DNA from: Aquabacter sediminis | Lineage (GTDB): Bacteria > Pseudomonadota > Alphaproteobacteria > Rhizobiales > Xanthobacteraceae | Direction: 5' to 3' | DNA: 64,000 bases | Assembly: GCF_028863665.1 (NCBI RefSeq) | Contig: NZ_JARBFX010000001.1 | Location: forward strand, 248,001 to 312,000 | In this document: positions 8,831 through 18,773 of the stretch, in pieces | How positions within the stretch are numbered: position 1 is the first letter of the stretch | Layout of the letters: each line of letters begins with the position of its first letter | Position numbers and translations under genes: made by a program | The notes under the pieces: generated by a model | The model's input: the letters and a program-made list of their open reading frames with translations, nothing else | Told to the model about the DNA's origin: nothing | Databases searched by the model: none

Positions 8831-9937
8831 TCAGTTCCCCTTTTTCTGGGTGTCGGCTGGAAGATCCGCAAACAGGCCGCTGATGCGGTTGGGCTTGAGA
8901 TGGAGGAACACGGCGCCCGTGAGCGGACCCTCGTCGTCCCGCTCCTGAACCACCTTCACGGCGGTCCCATCCGCAAGTACCGCCTCGTAGATCAAGGAGG
9001 GCCCGATGGGCATGACGGCCGTGACGCGCGCGGCGAGCGCGCCATTCCCGCCTTGAGCACTCACGCGCAGCCCTTCCGGACGCAGCGCCACCAGGACGCG
9101 GGAGCCGACGGCAAGCTGCGTCGGACGGCCGGTTTCGATGAGGCTTCCCTCCGCCAGCCGCACCGCCGCGCCGTTGGGGCCGAGGGCAGCGATCTCCCCG
9201 GGAATGAGGTTGGCGGTGCCGACGAAGGTGTTGACGAACAGTGAGGCCGGGCGGTCATAGATATCGGAAGGGCTGGCGAACTGCTCCAGATTGCCGCGCG
9301 AGAGAACGGCGATCCGGTCGGACATGCCAAGCGCCTCCTCCTGGTCGTGGGTCACCATCACAGTGGTGATGCCGGACTGGCGCTGCAGGCGCTTGATCTC
9401 GATCTGCATGTCGAGGCGCAGATTCTTGTCGAGGGCGCTGAACGGTTCGTCCAGCAGGAGGATCTTGGGGCGGATGGCGAGGCAGCGGGCCAGCGCCACG
9501 CGCTGCTGCTGGCCGCCCGACAATTCACGGGGGAGCCGATCCCGGAAGGCGGCCATCTGAACCACGTCGAGCATCTCGGCAACGACGGCAGCCACTTCCG
9601 CCTTTGGCCATCCCGCCGCCACTGGGCCATAGGCGATGTTCTGCGCCACGCTCATGTGCGGGAAGAGCGCGTAGTTCTGGAAGACGATGCCGATGCGCCG
9701 TTGGTTGGTGGGCAGGTTTGAGATGGACACGCCATCCACCAGCACATCCCCGGCGGTCTGCCGAAGGAAGCCGGCGATGATCTTCAGCAGCGTGGTCTTG
9801 CCGCAACCGGAGGGGCCGAGCAGCGACACCAACTCGCCGGGTCGGATATCCAGATCGATGGCATTGGCCGCCACCACGGCGCCGAAGGCATGGGAAATGC
9901 CGCGAAGGGTCAAGGCATGCCCGGCGGATTGGCTCAT
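8831..9937 (-). CDS. ABC transporter ATPase, PotA type
   Basis: This 368-residue ATPase has Walker A GPSGCGKTTLLK, the Q-loop QNYALFPHM, the signature LSGGQQQRVALARCLA, and Walker B ILLLDEPFSALD, all within residues 40-180. The C-terminal third is a TOBE domain, as in PotA, FbpC and other importers of this class. It is the first gene of the operon (ATPase, binding protein, permease, permease, UraD-UraH); the binding-protein ATG follows two bases after its stop codon. Its own start faces the divergent LysR gene across about 136 bp. Confidence 0.92.
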   Translation of the reverse strand: MSQSAGHALTLRGISHAFGAVVAANAIDLDIRPGELVSLLGPSGCGKTTLLKIIAGFLRQTAGDVLVDGVSISNLPTNQRRIGIVFQNYALFPHMSVAQNIAYGPVAAGWPKAEVAAVVAEMLDVVQMAAFRDRLPRELSGGQQQRVALARCLAIRPKILLLDEPFSALDKNLRLDMQIEIKRLQRQSGITTVMVTHDQEEALGMSDRIAVLSRGNLEQFASPSDIYDRPASLFVNTFVGTANLIPGEIAALGPNGAAVRLAEGSLIETGRPTQLAVGSRVLVALRPEGLRVSAQGGNGALAARVTAVMPIGPSLIYEAVLADGTAVKVVQERDDEGPLTGAVFLHLKPNRISGLFADLPADTQKKGN

Positions 9938-10062
9938 AGTCCCGGCCTCGTGAGCGCCTGATTGAGGATCAGCCTCTGGATCAGTGATGGCGCGTATCCA
10001 TTTCGCGCATCCGGAGTGTTATCCCCCGAGGCATTGCCGTCCATCGCAGATTTGATACTTTT

Positions 10063-10083
10063 CCATACGCAAAATGCGCATGG
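10063..10083. promoter_or_regulatory. Inverted repeat overlapping the LysR start codon
   Basis: The arms are CCATACGCA (10063-10071) and TGCGCATGG (10075-10083), separated by AAA. Eight of nine positions pair. The right arm contains both candidate ATG codons of the LysR gene. The position between the ABC operon and the LysR gene suits a LysR operator with an autoregulatory role. This is a sequence observation only; no binding data are implied. Confidence 0.5.
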
Positions 10084-11081
10084 AGACGACAGTGCCGGCC
10101 TCCCTCGTTCCCGCCGCCCTGCGCTATGCCGAGCAGGTCGCCCGCTCCGGCTCCATCCAGCGCGCCGCGAAGGACCTGAACGTCGCCGCCTCTGCCATCA
10201 ACCGGCAGGTGCTCCAGCTGGAGGAAACGCTGGGCGTTCCGCTGTTCGAGCGCGTGTCCAAGGGTATGCGCCTCACGCCGGCGGGGGATGCGATCGTGAC
10301 CTTGGCGCGCCGGTGGATGGCCGATGAGCGCCGCGCCGCCGCCGAACTGCGCCAGCTCCAGGGCATCAATCAGGGCCATGTGCGGGTGGTGGCCATGGAC
10401 AGCCACGTGAACGGCATCCTGCCTGCCCTGATCGCGCATCTGGACGTCCGCCATCCCCGCATTTCGCTCGACGTGGAAGTGGCCAGCACCGATGCCGCCG
10501 TGGCGGCCCTCACGGCGGGCGAAGCGGACATCGCCGCCGTCTTCAACCTGTCGCCGCGGCGCGACATTCACGTCATGTGGTCGGCCGAGCTGCCCTTCGG
10601 TTGCGTGATCGCGCCCGATCATCCCCTGGCGCGCCGACCGTCCCTCAGCCTCCAGGAGGTGGTGGCACACCCAATCGTGCTCCAGAGCCGCGCGCTGATG
10701 ATCCGGCGCTATCTGGAGGCGCGCCACGGCTGGCTGTTCACGCAGGACCGAAAGACCGTGGAGACCAATTCGCTCCAGCTCGTGAAGATCCTGGCCCGCG
10801 AGAAGGGCTATGTGGCCTTCACCTCGGAATTGGACGCCGCCCCGGAGTTGATTGAAGGAACGCTGGTCTTCCGCCCCGTACGCGACAAGGGCGCGGAGCC
10901 CCAGATGGTGAGCATTGCCATGGACGGCCGCAAGCCCCTGACGCGAGTGGGGCGCATCGTGGCAGAGGCGCTGGAGACGCTGATCACCGGCGTGATCGCG
11001 GACGTGCGCTGCGCCGCCGCCGCATCAGCAAGCCTTGCGAACGAAAGACTGGTCAGGCCATCCGGCCCTTCCTCCCCCTGA
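10074..11081 (+). CDS. LysR-family transcriptional regulator
   Basis: The 335-residue protein has an N-terminal winged helix (SGSIQRAAKDLNVAASAINRQVLQLEETLGVPLFER at about residues 25-60) and a substrate-binding effector domain from about residue 90. It is divergent from the Pot-type ABC/uraD-uraH operon and is therefore its probable regulator. Two close ATG codons (10074 and 10080) are possible starts, and a GTG at 10092 would free the inverted repeat that overlaps the first two. The last 30 residues are alanine- and serine-rich and look dispensable. Confidence 0.88.
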   Translation: MRMETTVPASLVPAALRYAEQVARSGSIQRAAKDLNVAASAINRQVLQLEETLGVPLFERVSKGMRLTPAGDAIVTLARRWMADERRAAAELRQLQGINQGHVRVVAMDSHVNGILPALIAHLDVRHPRISLDVEVASTDAAVAALTAGEADIAAVFNLSPRRDIHVMWSAELPFGCVIAPDHPLARRPSLSLQEVVAHPIVLQSRALMIRRYLEARHGWLFTQDRKTVETNSLQLVKILAREKGYVAFTSELDAAPELIEGTLVFRPVRDKGAEPQMVSIAMDGRKPLTRVGRIVAEALETLITGVIADVRCAAAASASLANERLVRPSGPSSP

Positions 11082-11740
11082 TCCATCGATCGCTGCACCG
11101 GCTCGCGTTCTTTGCGAGAGGCTGGCGCCGAAATCAGGTCGGCGGCCAGACGTCTCGCCGCAGCCTGGCTTTTCCGCCTGTGACCAGCATGGTTTGTTGT
11201 CGCCGCCATAGTGCATGCGTCCACCGTGATGATCGCGTATGCGGTCAACCTTCGCTGCAACCTTCCACGCTAGGCGGAACCTGTCACTGGCCCGCCACGC
11301 AAAAGTCGCTCAGCCGAACTCACCGCTCGATCGAAGCTTAGGCAACGTCAGGCGCCATTGCCCCAGCCGCAGCCTTAACGCTGACACCGAACCGGGATTG
11401 AAAGGATTTTCGCTGCGCTTTTGGAGACGCTCTGCGAAACAAAATCCAGGAATTTCAACACTTTTGGCAGGGTATGGAAAAGCCTGCAACAGGCAAATGG
11501 CGGGCCGCGTCCGATAGTGATGATCACTACGTTTTCGCTATAGCACTATGAAATCGCTCGCCGCCCCATGTTGCGCGCGAGATCGAACGAATTGCGCAGC
11601 GTGTGGCTTTGATTGTATGGGGACCACCTCAAGTCGGACGACGCGAAATTCAACATGACTTTCGTATTTTCGATATGGCATTTCGCGTTCGCGGTTGCTG
11701 GCGTGCGAGGGTACGTGCTTTCCCATGCAGCCATGACTTT
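11082..11740. other. Gene-poor stretch beside an IS110 remnant
   Basis: About 660 bp hold no reading frame with family-like features or a ribosome binding site. The region lies between the LysR stop and a truncated IS110 transposase and is probably a deletion or insertion scar. I see no tRNA, strong terminator or long repeat. Confidence 0.4.
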
Positions 11741-12076
11741 TCAAACCGCGACGCAATGCATGTTCGGACGCAGCGCGGCTTCGGCGATCGCGGCCGCGTC
11801 AGCGGCATCATTCTTCTGCCGCTTCACAAAGGGCTTCACGTAGATCGGCGGAACCAGCCGCACGTGGCGTCCAAGGCCTTGAGCGACGCGGCCCCAATAA
11901 TGGCTCGTTGCGCAGGCCTCCATCGCCACGATGCAAGGCGGCTGCGCGCTCAACAGTTGGATCAGCTTCGCGCGGGACACCGTCCGGTTGAACAGAACCG
12001 CCCCGCCCCGATCCGTGCCGCAGACCTGGAAACTCCGCTTGGCCAGGTCGATCGCAAGGACATGAACATCTGGCAT
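11741..12076 (-). pseudogene. IS110-family transposase, N-terminal fragment
   Basis: About 111 residues remain, beginning MPDVHVLAIDLAKRSFQVCG. This is the N-terminal DEDD domain of IS110/IS1111 transposases, with the first aspartate in AIDLAK, the glutamate in VAMEACATSHYW and the DAADAAAIAEA segment. The frame stops after MHCVAV, where the family continues for roughly 200 more residues including the C-terminal transposase_20 domain. No matching 3' part was found in the neighbourhood, so the element is a decayed remnant. The ATG at 12076 has a normal IS110 N-terminus. Confidence 0.85.
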
Positions 12077-12250
12077 GTGCCCCTCCCTTGAAAGCGCCAC
12101 CACGGCGCTGCCCGGACACAATACGAGCCCGCAGGAGGGGGCATCCACCCCATCAGTTCACGCCCTCCAGGCTCGGAACATCCCCTGTAACCTTACGTAA
12201 AAAAGGTGAGCCAGGACACCCACTTACCCATACATGTTATCGGCAGTGAT

Positions 12251-12282
12251 GAGGACGGCATCCGATGCAGGATGCCGTCCTC
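12251..12282. terminator. Perfect 13-bp hairpin after the autotransporter gene
   Basis: The arms GAGGACGGCATCC and GGATGCCGTCCTC enclose a 6-base loop. The hairpin begins about 20 bases after the stop codon of the leftward autotransporter gene. There is no clear T-run on that strand, while TTTGTCT follows on the other strand. It is a probable transcript end, but the termination mode is uncertain. Confidence 0.55.
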
Positions 12283-15200
12283 TTTGTCTGGGGGATGGCT
12301 CAGAAATTGACCCGCAGATTGCCCTTGAGCGTGTTGCTCTGCGCATCGGAGCCGAGCACGCCGTCATAGGCGAAGCCGGCGCTGACCGCGTCGTTGAAGG
12401 CATAGCTGAGGCCCACATTGAGCGCCAGCGCATCGCGGGCGATGGGCGTGCCGGAGACCAGGAACGGGGTGGAGCCGTTCAGCCACATCACCGACGTCGT
12501 GTCCACGTCGCCGAAGGCATGCTGCCAGCCCAGCTTGAGGCTGGGGGTGAAGAGGCCGTTGCCCACCACCATGTCGGTGCTTAGCCGCGCGCCCAGGGTG
12601 GTAAGCGTGGTGCTCATGGACTGCGCCGAGCCTGAGAGTGCGGCGGCGCCGCCGGTTTCGGAGAAGGCGTCGAAGTTCTGGTTCACATAGGCCACCGCCG
12701 CGAACGGCGACACCTGAGCCGGTCCGAAAGCGAACGGACGCGAGACTTCGCCGAACACCTGGGCGGTGTTGCCGTTGTAGCTGCTACCCAGGCCGTTGGA
12801 GAAGGTGCCGAAGGCGACGTTGCGAGACGCCATAGAGCGCCAGGTCGGTGTGGCTGTTGTCGGCCTTGGAGTTGAGGCTGTCCACATGGCCATCGGACTG
12901 GCCGAAGCCGGCGGCGATGCCGAGGCGGGTGGTGTCGAACACCTTGACGTCGGCACCGGCGATGAAGCCGCTCTGGGTCCAGCCCAGGGAGGCGAGGCCG
13001 TCGCCGGAGGCATTGCCCCAGCCGCCGTAGCCGGTGGCCCACACGGCGACGTTCAGGCTCGACGAGAGCTTGGCGGTGGCCTTGTCGGGCTTGGGCCCGG
13101 TGGCGTCGTCCAGGCGCTCGTTGATGGCGGCGCGCACCTGGCGGGCGTCATCGAAGGTCTGGGCGGCGGTGGAGGCATAGACCTCGCCGGTCATCTGGCT
13201 GAGGGCGGCGGCCAATGCCGTCGGGGCCAGGCTGTAGAGGCTGTTGAACAGCCCGGCATTGGCTCCGGTCAGAGCAATGCCGGCCACCGGGCGAATGCTG
13301 TCCACCGCGCTGCCGAGCGCGCTGGCATTGGCGGTGGTGGCCAGGCCGTTGGCCGCCAGGTTGCCGTACCACAGCGGGGTGACCACCAGCGCCAGGCTGG
13401 TGGGGCCGTAGAGGGCATCGAAGCGGGTGGAGGCGGGCAGGCCGCTCGCCGGCTGGGCCAGGCCGGCGAAGGAGCCGGAGAGGCCGGCGCTGCTCTGGAT
13501 CACCGTGAAGCTGGTGCCCAGCGGCGGGGTGTAGCTGTTGGTTGCGCTGCCGGTGATGCCGCGCAGGGTGGGCGCCAGGGTTCCGGCCACGGTGACTGTG
13601 CCGTTGGTGCCGGTGGTGACGAGGCGGGAATAATTGCCCGCGCCGGTTCCGGTGCCGGTGCCGTCGATGTCGGTCTGGAAGGTGGAGGTGCTGGCGAGCG
13701 TCACCGGCCCGTTGACGGTGAGGGTGCCGGGCGAGTTGCCCGGCGCCAGCCGCCCGGCCACCACCAGCGGGCCGGAGAGGGTGCCGGAGCCGCGCAGGGT
13801 GCCCGAGGTGCCGATGGCCAGCGTCGAGGAGAAGGCGCCGTTCACCGACAGCAGGCCGCCGGTGACGGTGGTGAGGCCGGTATAGGAGTTGTTGCCGGTG
13901 AGGGTGAGGGTGCCGGCACCGGCCTTGGTGAGGCTGGTGCGGCTGGCGCCATCGACGATCTGTCCGGCATAGCTGGCGGAGCTGCCGTCTGTGCCTACCG
14001 TGAGCTGGCCATTGCCAATAACGGCGGTGGCTGTGGTGCCGGTGAGCGATCCGACCGTCAGGGCGGTGCCGCCGAGATCGATGGCGCCGTTATTGCTTAG
14101 GCGGGTGATGCCTGTGGTGCTGCCGGTGAGGGCGACGGCTGCGCCGGAGGCATTGCTCACCGTTCCGGCGAGCACGCCGGCGGCCTGGACAAAGCCGGTA
14201 TTGCTGAGCCCGCCGGCAATGGTGCCGGTGGTGATCAGGGTGCCGGCATTGGTGACGCCGCCGGCCAGGGTTCCTGCGTTGGTGAGGGTGGTTCCTGCCA
14301 AGGTGACGACCGGGGCGATGAGGCTCGCGGTTTCGGTAAGCTGGAGGCCGCCGCCGGCGAGGGTCGCCTGGCCGGTGAAGCTGTGGGTGGCGGTGAAAAC
14401 CAGGGTTCCTGCCCCGAGCTTGGCGAGGCCGCCGGTGCCGGAAAGGGACTGGTTCAGGGTGAAGGTATTGTCCAGGCTGGCAATATCGAAGCCGCCGCCG
14501 CCGTTGCCCCAGGTGATGGCCCGGCCGGTGGTGGTGAAGCTGGTGCCGGTGACCTGGAGGATGCCGCCGTCAAAGGTAAGGCCCCCCGCCGCCGCGCCGA
14601 GGTTGGCGTCACGGGCCACCGACAGAATACCCCCAGCGAATGTGGTGCCGCCGGAATAGCTATTGGTTCCGGTGAGCGTGAGAATGCCGTCTCCGGCCTT
14701 AATCAGGCTGCCGCGGGTAGGGACATCGGCGAAAGCCGCGACGCGCGTGGTCTCCACCTGAATCTCGGTCTGCCACTCGGGGGTGAGTGTCGGATCATGG
14801 GCGGCCTTGCGGGCTGCCCATGCGGCCGCCGCTGCGTCATTCTCCTGCTTGCGCTGGATGAGGGCGTCCTCGGAGATGTTGTTGGACCAGGTATCGCGGG
14901 TGCCGGCCGGGAGGTTCGCGGCGACTGAGCCAAGAAATTGCCCTGGGCCATTCATGGCCTTATTGAGATCGATCACGCCCCAACCCCAGACGGCGTTGGG
15001 AGCATTGGGATTGGCATCCGCCACGCCGGCGACCACGTTGCGGTGATAGGCCGTGGTGAGCAGGACATCGCGGGCCTGCTGGTTGGTCATATAGGGAAAT
15101 CGCTCCATGATCAGGGCCAGCGCGCCAGTGGCATGGGGCGCGGCCATGGAGGTGCCGTTCACTGTTGTGTAGCCGGTCTGCTTGTTTGGATTGATAGCCC

Positions 15201-16187
15201 ATTCACCGAGATTCCATCGAGCGCCTGGCGCATAGGTAGGAACCGTACTGTTGATAGCGCTGCCTGGTGCGACAACGTACCAATATTTGGCGACGCCGGC
15301 TCGATTTGAATAGCTCGCGAGGACAAGATCTCCGGGATTTAGGCCGCCATTGCCCCCCTTAGCAGCTGCGCCTACGGCAAGCCAATTGCTCTCAAGATCC
15401 GGTCTGAAATAAGGTAGCGAAGATCTAACGTTTGGGTTGCTGTATCCGGTGTTTCCCGCCGCAAATACCTGAATAATATTGTATTGTTTTGTGGTCTCGG
15501 AAAGCGCGTCGACGTAGCTGAGCTTGCCAGAAAATTTAGAATAAGCTGTGCGTAAGCCTTGGATGGTGTTGTAATTGTCTCCAGTAGGCGGGCTGCCCCA
15601 AGAGGAATTAATCACACGTGCGCCGGCCGCCGCTAGGCTACCATAAGCGTTTTTGAAGTAGGCATAATCAACGTTCGTTCCGTATCGTGCCGAGTCGTTC
15701 GTTTGTGTGTTGGTGACGTAGACATTGGCATTGAACGCCACGCCTTGCATGCCGACGCCGTCTCGGGAGGCCCCGATCGTCCCTGTGACGTGTGTCCCGT
15801 GTGGATCGTTGTAGATGGGGCTGTACGTTCCCGGAGCGGTATAAGAATCACCCGCCTTGAAGAAGCTTGGTTGTGGCGACTGATTCTGCGGCTTTCCGGA
15901 CCCGTCCATAAAATAGAAGCCGTCCGATCCGAAGGTCCCGGTGATGGTGAGCGGCTTGACGCGGCCATCGGCGAATTCCGGGTGGGCACTATAGACACCT
16001 GAATCAACAACACCCACCGTCACACCCAGGCCGGTGTAGCCCGCCGCATAGGCGTTGGCGGCGTGCATGGCTTCCAAGCCCCAATCGGCCTTGTATTCCG
16101 GCGTGCGCCAACTCGCGGGATCGGCGGTGGACAGACTCTGCGCCAAGGCGTTATGCGACACCGACGCGCCGAGCGCGGCCAGCCCTA

Positions 16188-17025
16188 GGGTCCAGACTCA
16201 TAACCAGTAGCTGACGGTTGCCGCGATGCTGACTGCTGCAAGGAAGTTGATGGCGAGGCGGTCATATCGTGTGGCGATGCGCCGGAAGTCTTTCAGGCGG
16301 CAGAACATGCGCTCGATGGCGTTTCGGTCGCGGTAGAGCACGGGAGAGAAGCAGTTCTTCCAGAGCCTGTTGGAGCGGGGCGGAATGTTCGGCATGGCGC
16401 CCATGCCCTCGACCTGTCGGCGGATCGCATCGCTATCGTAGCCCTTGTCACCATGGAGGATGCGGGCACTGGACATCTGGCGCAGCAGAACCGCTCCAGC
16501 GGTGCAATCTGCGACCTGTCCGCCGGTCAGCAGGAATGCGACCGGTCGGCAGTGGCGGTCTGTCAGCGCATGGATTTTGGTCGTGCGCCCGCCCCGCGAG
16601 CGGCCGATCGCCTGACTGCTCTCCCCCCTTTTCCACCAGAAGCGGAGCGATGAGCTTTGACCGCAGAACTGTCGATCAGCACCTGGGCGGGAGGACCTCC
16701 TGCGCTGGCGAGAGCATGGAAGAGGTCTGTCCAGATCCCCTTGGCAGCCCATCGGACAAAGCGGTTGTAGAGCGTCTTGCGCGGCCCATATTCGGGCGGC
16801 GCGTCGATCCATCGGCCGCCCGATTTCAGGACATGCACGATGCCGCTGATCACCCGCCGGTCATCGACACGCGGCTTGCCGCGCGTGTCCCTGGGCAGAT
16901 ACGGCTCAAGCCGCGCAAACTGCGCATCCGTGAGCCAGAAACGGTCTCCGCTCATCATCAGATCCTCCACGGACTGATGAATCACAACATGCTGCGAAGG
17001 CCAATTATTTTATGGGTCCGAGCCC
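16188..17025 (-). mobile_element. IS5-type insertion sequence, 838 bp, TA target duplication
   Basis: The ends are imperfect inverted repeats: GGGTCCAGACTCATAA at the left and, on the other strand, GGGCTCGGACCCATAA at the right (12 of 16 identical). A TA dinucleotide directly flanks both ends (16186-16187 and 17026-17027). Length, ends, TA duplication and a two-frame DDE transposase fit the IS5 family, probably the IS427-like subgroup. It sits in the signal-peptide coding region of the autotransporter gene. Confidence 0.9.
16198..16955 (-). CDS. IS5-family transposase, two frames joined by -1 frameshift
   Basis: The first frame starts MSGDRFWLTDAQFARLEPYLP and reaches IDSSAVKAHRSASGGKGG, containing the first catalytic aspartate. 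The second frame supplies SSQAIGRSRGGRTTKIHALTD, the second aspartate in LHGDKGYDSD, and the glutamate in RNAIERMFCRLKDFRRIATRYD. The frames meet at a slippery A4G6 run (minus strand, 16632-16623), the usual place for programmed -1 frameshifting in this group. The stop codon lies within the left terminal repeat. The element looks intact and could be active. Confidence 0.88.
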
Positions 17026-17115
17026 TAGGCCGGTGTGCCGCAGCAGCGAGGCGATAGATGTCCGCCGGCCCCTGCGATCCGTTGGGATTGATCGAACAAG
17101 CCTTTTCACGCGCAT

Positions 17116-17683
17116 TCCACTCACCGCTTGATAGGAAACAGGATCGGCCATCCGTGACGGAGTGGACCGAATGCTCGAAATTCAGGTCAGCTTGCCGGTC
17201 ACCCGCGACTTGGGCGTGGGAGGGTCTATGATGGCAGAAAGGGGACGCGACGATTGCCTTCGGCGCCAGACATGGCACATCAGTCGCGCAGGAATCTTGA
17301 TGCGCACACGTGCAGCCAATCGCTCTCTTGGGTGCTTTTTTGTTGAGCTATCGCTCAGTTTGAGTGCTGGTGCCAGGGATGTGAAAGCCCTGGTCGGCGG
17401 CTGCCGGTAACATGGCATCGCCTGTCGCTCGCCGCTGGTGGAGAGCGAGCGCAGCCCAGCATGTCAGGCATTGTATCTCTATCCCTTTGTCACTCATTGG
17501 CTCGGAGAGCCATCGAGCATGGCGGCAATGGAAAAATTCGTCACCTAATTAGTCTAGGTTACGGTTCATAAAATCTGCTTGTCCAGAAAATTTAAGCAAC
17601 TTTCAGAAACTATCTCTGGATATATTGGGTTGCGGTCGGATCGATATTATAATCAATTGGTGTAAGGCCTCGACACCTCACGC
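17116..17683. other. Non-coding region upstream of the autotransporter
   Basis: No reading frame here resembles a gene. The stretch should contain the promoter of the leftward autotransporter gene, whose ATG is at 17115, and is more AT-rich toward 17600, next to the second IS. No clear operator was identified. Confidence 0.4.
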
Positions 17684-17685
17684 TA

Positions 17686-18597
17686 GGCCGTGTGGACGGA
17701 TTGCGGTGGGTTTAGGCAGAGGGGATTCCCTTCTGCCCCTTTCGGTGATTCATAGCGGGTCGGCTTTTGGCGAGATCGACCATGCTGACGCGGATGACGG
17801 ACGAGGATTGGGCGCTGGCGCTGGAGGTGTTCCGCGCCTGCCGTTCACGGCGCGGCGACAAGGGTCGCGACGATCGCAAGTTCCTCGAAGCCATGCACTA
17901 TTTCACTGTGCACAACATCACCTGGCGGGCACTGCCTGCCGAGTTCGGCGCGTGGAATAGCGTCTGGAAACGGTTCTGGCGGCTACGTCAGGCCGGCGTG
18001 TTCGAGCTTTACTTCGAAACCCTGGCCTCGCTGAGCCGCACGGCCCATCTGGTCCAGATGTTCGATTCCACCGTGGTGCGCGCCCACGTCTCCGCCGCCG
18101 GAGCAAAAGGGGGCAGGACGGCCAAGCCCTCGGCCGTTCGCGCGGCGGCTTCTCCACCAAGATCCACCTCAAGAGCGACTTCGACGGCCTGCCGATCGCC
18201 TTCCACCTGACCGGCGGGGAAGCCGGCGACAGTCCGCTCTTCAAGCTGCTGCTGGATCTGGGTCCCGATGTCACGCCGCGCGCGGCGCTCGCCGACAAGG
18301 GCTATGACGCCAAGGCCAACCGGGCCATCGCCCGGGCGCGCGGCATCGCGTCCGCCATCCCTTTCAAATCCAACGCGAAGGAGCGCCCAGCCTTCTTCCC
18401 GAAGGCGCTTTACAGGGGGCGCGCCCGCATCGAGCAGTGCTTCGGAAAGCTCAAGCGCTTCAAGCGCGTCGCCCTGCGCTGCGAGAAGACCGAATGCGGC
18501 TTCGCCGCCATCGTCGCTCTCGCCTTCAGCTTCATCCTCATCCTCATCCTCATCCTCATCCTCATCCTCATCCTCATCAAAATCCGTCCACACAACC
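17686..18597 (+). mobile_element. Second IS5-type insertion sequence, 912 bp
   Basis: Terminal inverted repeats are GGCCGTGTGGACGGATT on the left and, on the other strand, GGTTGTGTGGACGGATT on the right (15 of 17 identical). TA flanks both ends (17684-17685 and 18598-18599). It differs in sequence from the IS at 16188-17025, so the two are separate insertions. It ends 176 bp from the stop codon of the formate-dehydrogenase-like gene. Confidence 0.88.
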
Positions 18598-18638
18598 TAA
18601 TATGGCGCAGTGGCACTCCACAAACCGATTACACATGA
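17767..18638 (+). CDS. IS5-family transposase with altered C-terminus
   Basis: Frame one (from MARSTMLTRMTDEDWALALEVF) carries FTVHNITWRALPAEFGAW and the first aspartate in MFDSTVVRAH. At the slippery A4G5 run (18105-18113) a -1 shift leads into GRSRGGFSTKIHLKSDFDG, then the second aspartate in ADKGYDAKA and the glutamate in RARIEQCFGKLKRFKR. The C-terminus is odd: a CTCATC repeat gives an extended LILILI stretch. One extra A in the following AAAA run shifts the frame past the expected KSVHTT end, so translation leaves the IS and stops at 18638 instead of 18600. Activity is therefore doubtful. Confidence 0.8.
18531..18578 (+). repeat. CTCATC hexanucleotide tandem repeat
   Basis: Seven perfect copies of CTCATC (18537-18578) follow one near-copy TTCATC. 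The tract is in frame with the transposase and encodes alternating Leu-Ile; in the next frame it encodes poly-Ser. Such a short unit array is prone to slippage. Confidence 0.95.
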
Positions 18639-18773
18639 ATTGCGCAAGATGGTCAATTAATTTCCAATTCGGTGCCAATTATAAACGATAAGATATAGTA
18701 TTATTATATGAAGATCTGGCCATTAATATGGCAGCGATCGGCAGTGTGTCGTGGAACTTATAGTCTATCGTGG

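Larger units (their letters stand above)
12300..17115 (-). pseudogene. Subtilisin-like autotransporter, broken by IS and frameshift
   Basis: The intact product would be a secreted S8 serine protease with its own outer-membrane barrel. The passenger has the catalytic Asp in VGVVDSGV, His in DPHGTHVTG and Ser in NGTSMAAPHATG. Repeated GTLTLTGTNSYSGGTT-like beta-helix segments follow, and the barrel ends in the typical LKGNLRVNF. Two lesions are present. First, an IS5-type element interrupts the signal peptide: the ATG at 17115 opens a frame (MRVKRLVRSIPTDRRG...) that, on removal of the IS and one TA, joins in frame to LAALGASVSHNALAQ. Second, near 12833 the barrel switches frame by one base (LALYG to SRNVAFG). 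Without repair, neither secretion nor barrel assembly is expected. Confidence 0.9.

Noticed and set aside
18531-18578. Possible CRISPR or VNTR-type array
   Set aside because: The unit is only six bases, with no spacers, so it is a simple tandem repeat.
18009-18593. A minus-strand frame rich in Asp-Glu repeats
   Set aside because: It is the complement of the CTCATC array and the transposase gene; no start signal or family match.
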